DNA from: Pterobdella sp. o SKG-2022
Lineage: Eukaryota > Annelida > Clitellata > Hirudinida > Piscicolidae
Direction: 5' to 3'
Assembly: GCA_964035795.1 (NCBI GenBank)
Contig: OZ038321.1
Span: 11,621,093-11,685,092 of the forward strand
Length of the DNA stretch: 64,000 nt
Shown here one piece after another: positions 62,641 to 64,000 of this stretch. Position numbers and translations under genes: made by a program. The notes beneath the pieces are model-generated. The model was not told the DNA's origin. It saw nothing but the letters and a program-made list of their open reading frames with translations, and did not search any database. Position 1 is the first letter of the stretch. The number at the start of each line of letters is the position of its first letter.

Positions 62641-64000
62641 ATTAATTCTGAGGAACCTTCGGTTCCAAAAAAAAGAGGGCGAAAGCCGAAGACTATGATC
62701 ACCTCATCTCCTTCACTTTTCTCGCCTACCACATTTTCTTCATATCTTTCAACTACTTTACTTTCCTCGACCACTACATTTACTACATTTACTTCAACTA
62801 CCACATCTCCTTCAACCACTTCAATCTTCTCAACCACTACATCTCCTTTGACTGCCTCAATCCCCTCGACCACTACATCTCCTTCAACTAACTCTTCATC
62901 CCATGCAACAACTCCACTCTTCTCAACAACTCCATCTTCTTCATCAAGCTCAACTTCAACAACTATGACCACTTCTCCAACTTCATCCACGAGCATGGCA
63001 TCCTTTTCAACTTCTCCATCTCCTGCTTCTACAACTACATCTCCTTCAACTAACTCTTCATCCCATGCAATAACTCCATCTTCTTCATCAAGCTCAACTT
63101 CAACAACTATGACCACTTCTCCAACTTCATCTACAAGTATGGCATCATTTTCAACTTCTCCATCTCCTGCTTCTACAACTACTTCATTTCTTAGTTTAAT
63201 CAATAATTTTCCATCATTAATTTCACTAGAAGCATTCTCACCAACCAATTCAATCACATCTACTCTTACTTCTAACTCACCTCAACCTACTTACAGCACT
63301 ATTGTTAAGTCAAAAAACAAGGACACCCTTTCTTCTCCACCCACTAACAAAATCTCACACTCACTCCCCCCCAACCAACATATAAACCATTCTATGAAGA
63401 AAACTCCACCTATAATTAAATATTTGACTAAAATTACTTCCACCACAGGTGAGACTCCAAGTGAGCTCTGCAGAAGATTGGTTTTATCCATTAACCTTTC
63501 TAAACAGACCTTTGAGTCTTATCCCAAGCATGTTCGTGAGTCTACTGATGCCGTTGTCTGGGAAGCTGACTCTGCTGATTTACTCAAAGATGCCAAACTT
63601 TTTCTTTCCTCTCTTCCCAACATCCGCCTCCATGACCCAATTCTTTCAGACCCAACAATCACTGTTCTGGGTCTGCCGGCATGGGTTTTGGATAAAGAAC
63701 TGGAGACCTCTCTCAATCTCCTCTTTCTATCTGCTCATCCCAGCGCTTTCCGTGCCTTCAGACAGAGGCCTAAAGCACGAAATCCTTTTACCCGTGATTG
63801 GCTTATCCAAGTTCCAAGCACTGTTTTTCCCACGCTGATCAAGTCCAAGAATATACATTTCTCTTTTGGGAAATTTCCTTTCCACTCCCGTATTCACCCT
63901 ACTAGATGTCTGAGTTGCCAAACTTATGGCCATAATATATCTAAATGCCACAACCCTAGAGTATGTGAGCACTGTGGCAAAGACCATCCGTCTGACAACT
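62641..64000 (+). CDS. LINE gag-like ORF1 with CCHC zinc knuckles, truncated by the window edge
   Basis: The plus-strand frame is open from 62641 to the end of the window (first Met at 62695), over 430 codons without a stop. It starts with a basic motif (KKRGRKPK). A Ser/Thr/Pro-rich region follows, including a tandem duplication of about 54 and 48 codons at 62872-63177. A folded part from about 63420 (ETPSELCRRLVLSINLS, then TITVLGLPAWVLDKELE) resembles the RRM-like region of LINE gag proteins. A canonical C-x2-C-x4-H-x4-C knuckle (CLSCQTYGHNISKC) and the start of a second (CEHCGKDHPSDN) end the window. Such proteins package LINE RNA. The intact frame suggests a young copy. The 220-codon Glu/Val-rich frame on the opposite strand (62595-63257) is its shadow. 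A domesticated gag gene is the alternative. Confidence 0.85.
   Translation, partial: MNSEEPSVPKKRGRKPKTMITSSPSLFSPTTFSSYLSTTLLSSTTTFTTFTSTTTSPSTTSIFSTTTSPLTASIPSTTTSPSTNSSSHATTPLFSTTPSSSSSSTSTTMTTSPTSSTSMASFSTSPSPASTTTSPSTNSSSHAITPSSSSSSTSTTMTTSPTSSTSMASFSTSPSPASTTTSFLSLINNFPSLISLEAFSPTNSITSTLTSNSPQPTYSTIVKSKNKDTLSSPPTNKISHSLPPNQHINHSMKKTPPIIKYLTKITSTTGETPSELCRRLVLSINLSKQTFESYPKHVRESTDAVVWEADSADLLKDAKLFLSSLPNIRLHDPILSDPTITVLGLPAWVLDKELETSLNLLFLSAHPSAFRAFRQRPKARNPFTRDWLIQVPSTVFPTLIKSKNIHFSFGKFPFHSRIHPTRCLSCQTYGHNISKCHNPRVCEHCGKDHPSDN

Noticed and set aside
62595..63257. 220-residue Glu/Val-rich protein on the minus strand
   Set aside because: It is the antisense of the LINE ORF1 Ser/Thr-rich region; the plus frame carries zinc knuckles and continues much further.

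Overview
This is an AT-rich (by eye about 70% A+T) nuclear window from an invertebrate animal. The evidence is spliced genes with small GT-AG introns, animal-specific families (SHANK, a PKNOX/PREP TALE homeobox gene, a HES-type bHLH, CDK2AP1, UNC93, BRICHOS, a CXorf65-like gene, a C-type lectin) and decayed non-LTR retrotransposons, a Penelope-like element and tRNA-derived SINEs. I cannot name the phylum. Most genes span many short exons, so single long reading frames miss them. I rebuilt them by following splice-site phase, and every multi-exon gene called with confidence keeps frame across its junctions.

Layout. 0.3-3.5 kb: degenerate LINE (-). 4.7-7.1 kb: p24/TMED4-9 cargo receptor (-), with a SINE and a LINE fragment in its last intron; it is head-to-head, 239 bp away, with a type II membrane BRICHOS gene (+, 7.4-12.9 kb) whose product ends in a four-cysteine peptide after a Lys-Arg. 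15.0-15.4 kb: weak candidate for a small Cys-containing secreted gene (-). 17.7 kb: C2H2 zinc-finger gene (+). 19.6-22.8 kb: UNC93-like transporter (-, eight exons). 27.7 kb: HES-like repressor ending in WRPF (-). 32.0-32.8 kb: C-type lectin with two in-frame stops (+), followed by a PAN-like exon and LINE debris. 37.1-38.1 kb: CXorf65-like gene running into a 200-N gap (-). 38.9 kb: unrecognised basic protein (-). 40-42.7 kb: RTE-type LINE (-). 43.5-47.3 kb: DPH7 (-), which carries 239 uninterrupted TAC repeats in one intron. 47.7 kb: CDK2AP1/DOC-1 (-). 49.5-55.4 kb: SHANK without an SH3 domain (+). 55.9-61.0 kb: PKNOX/PREP homeobox gene (-), tail-to-tail with SHANK and hosting a Penelope-like element. 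62.2-64.0 kb: LINE 3' fragment (-), then the start of a LINE gag-like ORF1 (+) cut by the window edge.

The genes do not form one pathway; this is an ordinary gene neighbourhood. The observations most worth following are the BRICHOS precursor with its C-terminal peptide, the nonsense-bearing lectin, the giant intronic trinucleotide array, the SH3-less SHANK, and a family of fold-back repeats whose termini match those bounding the Penelope-like element.
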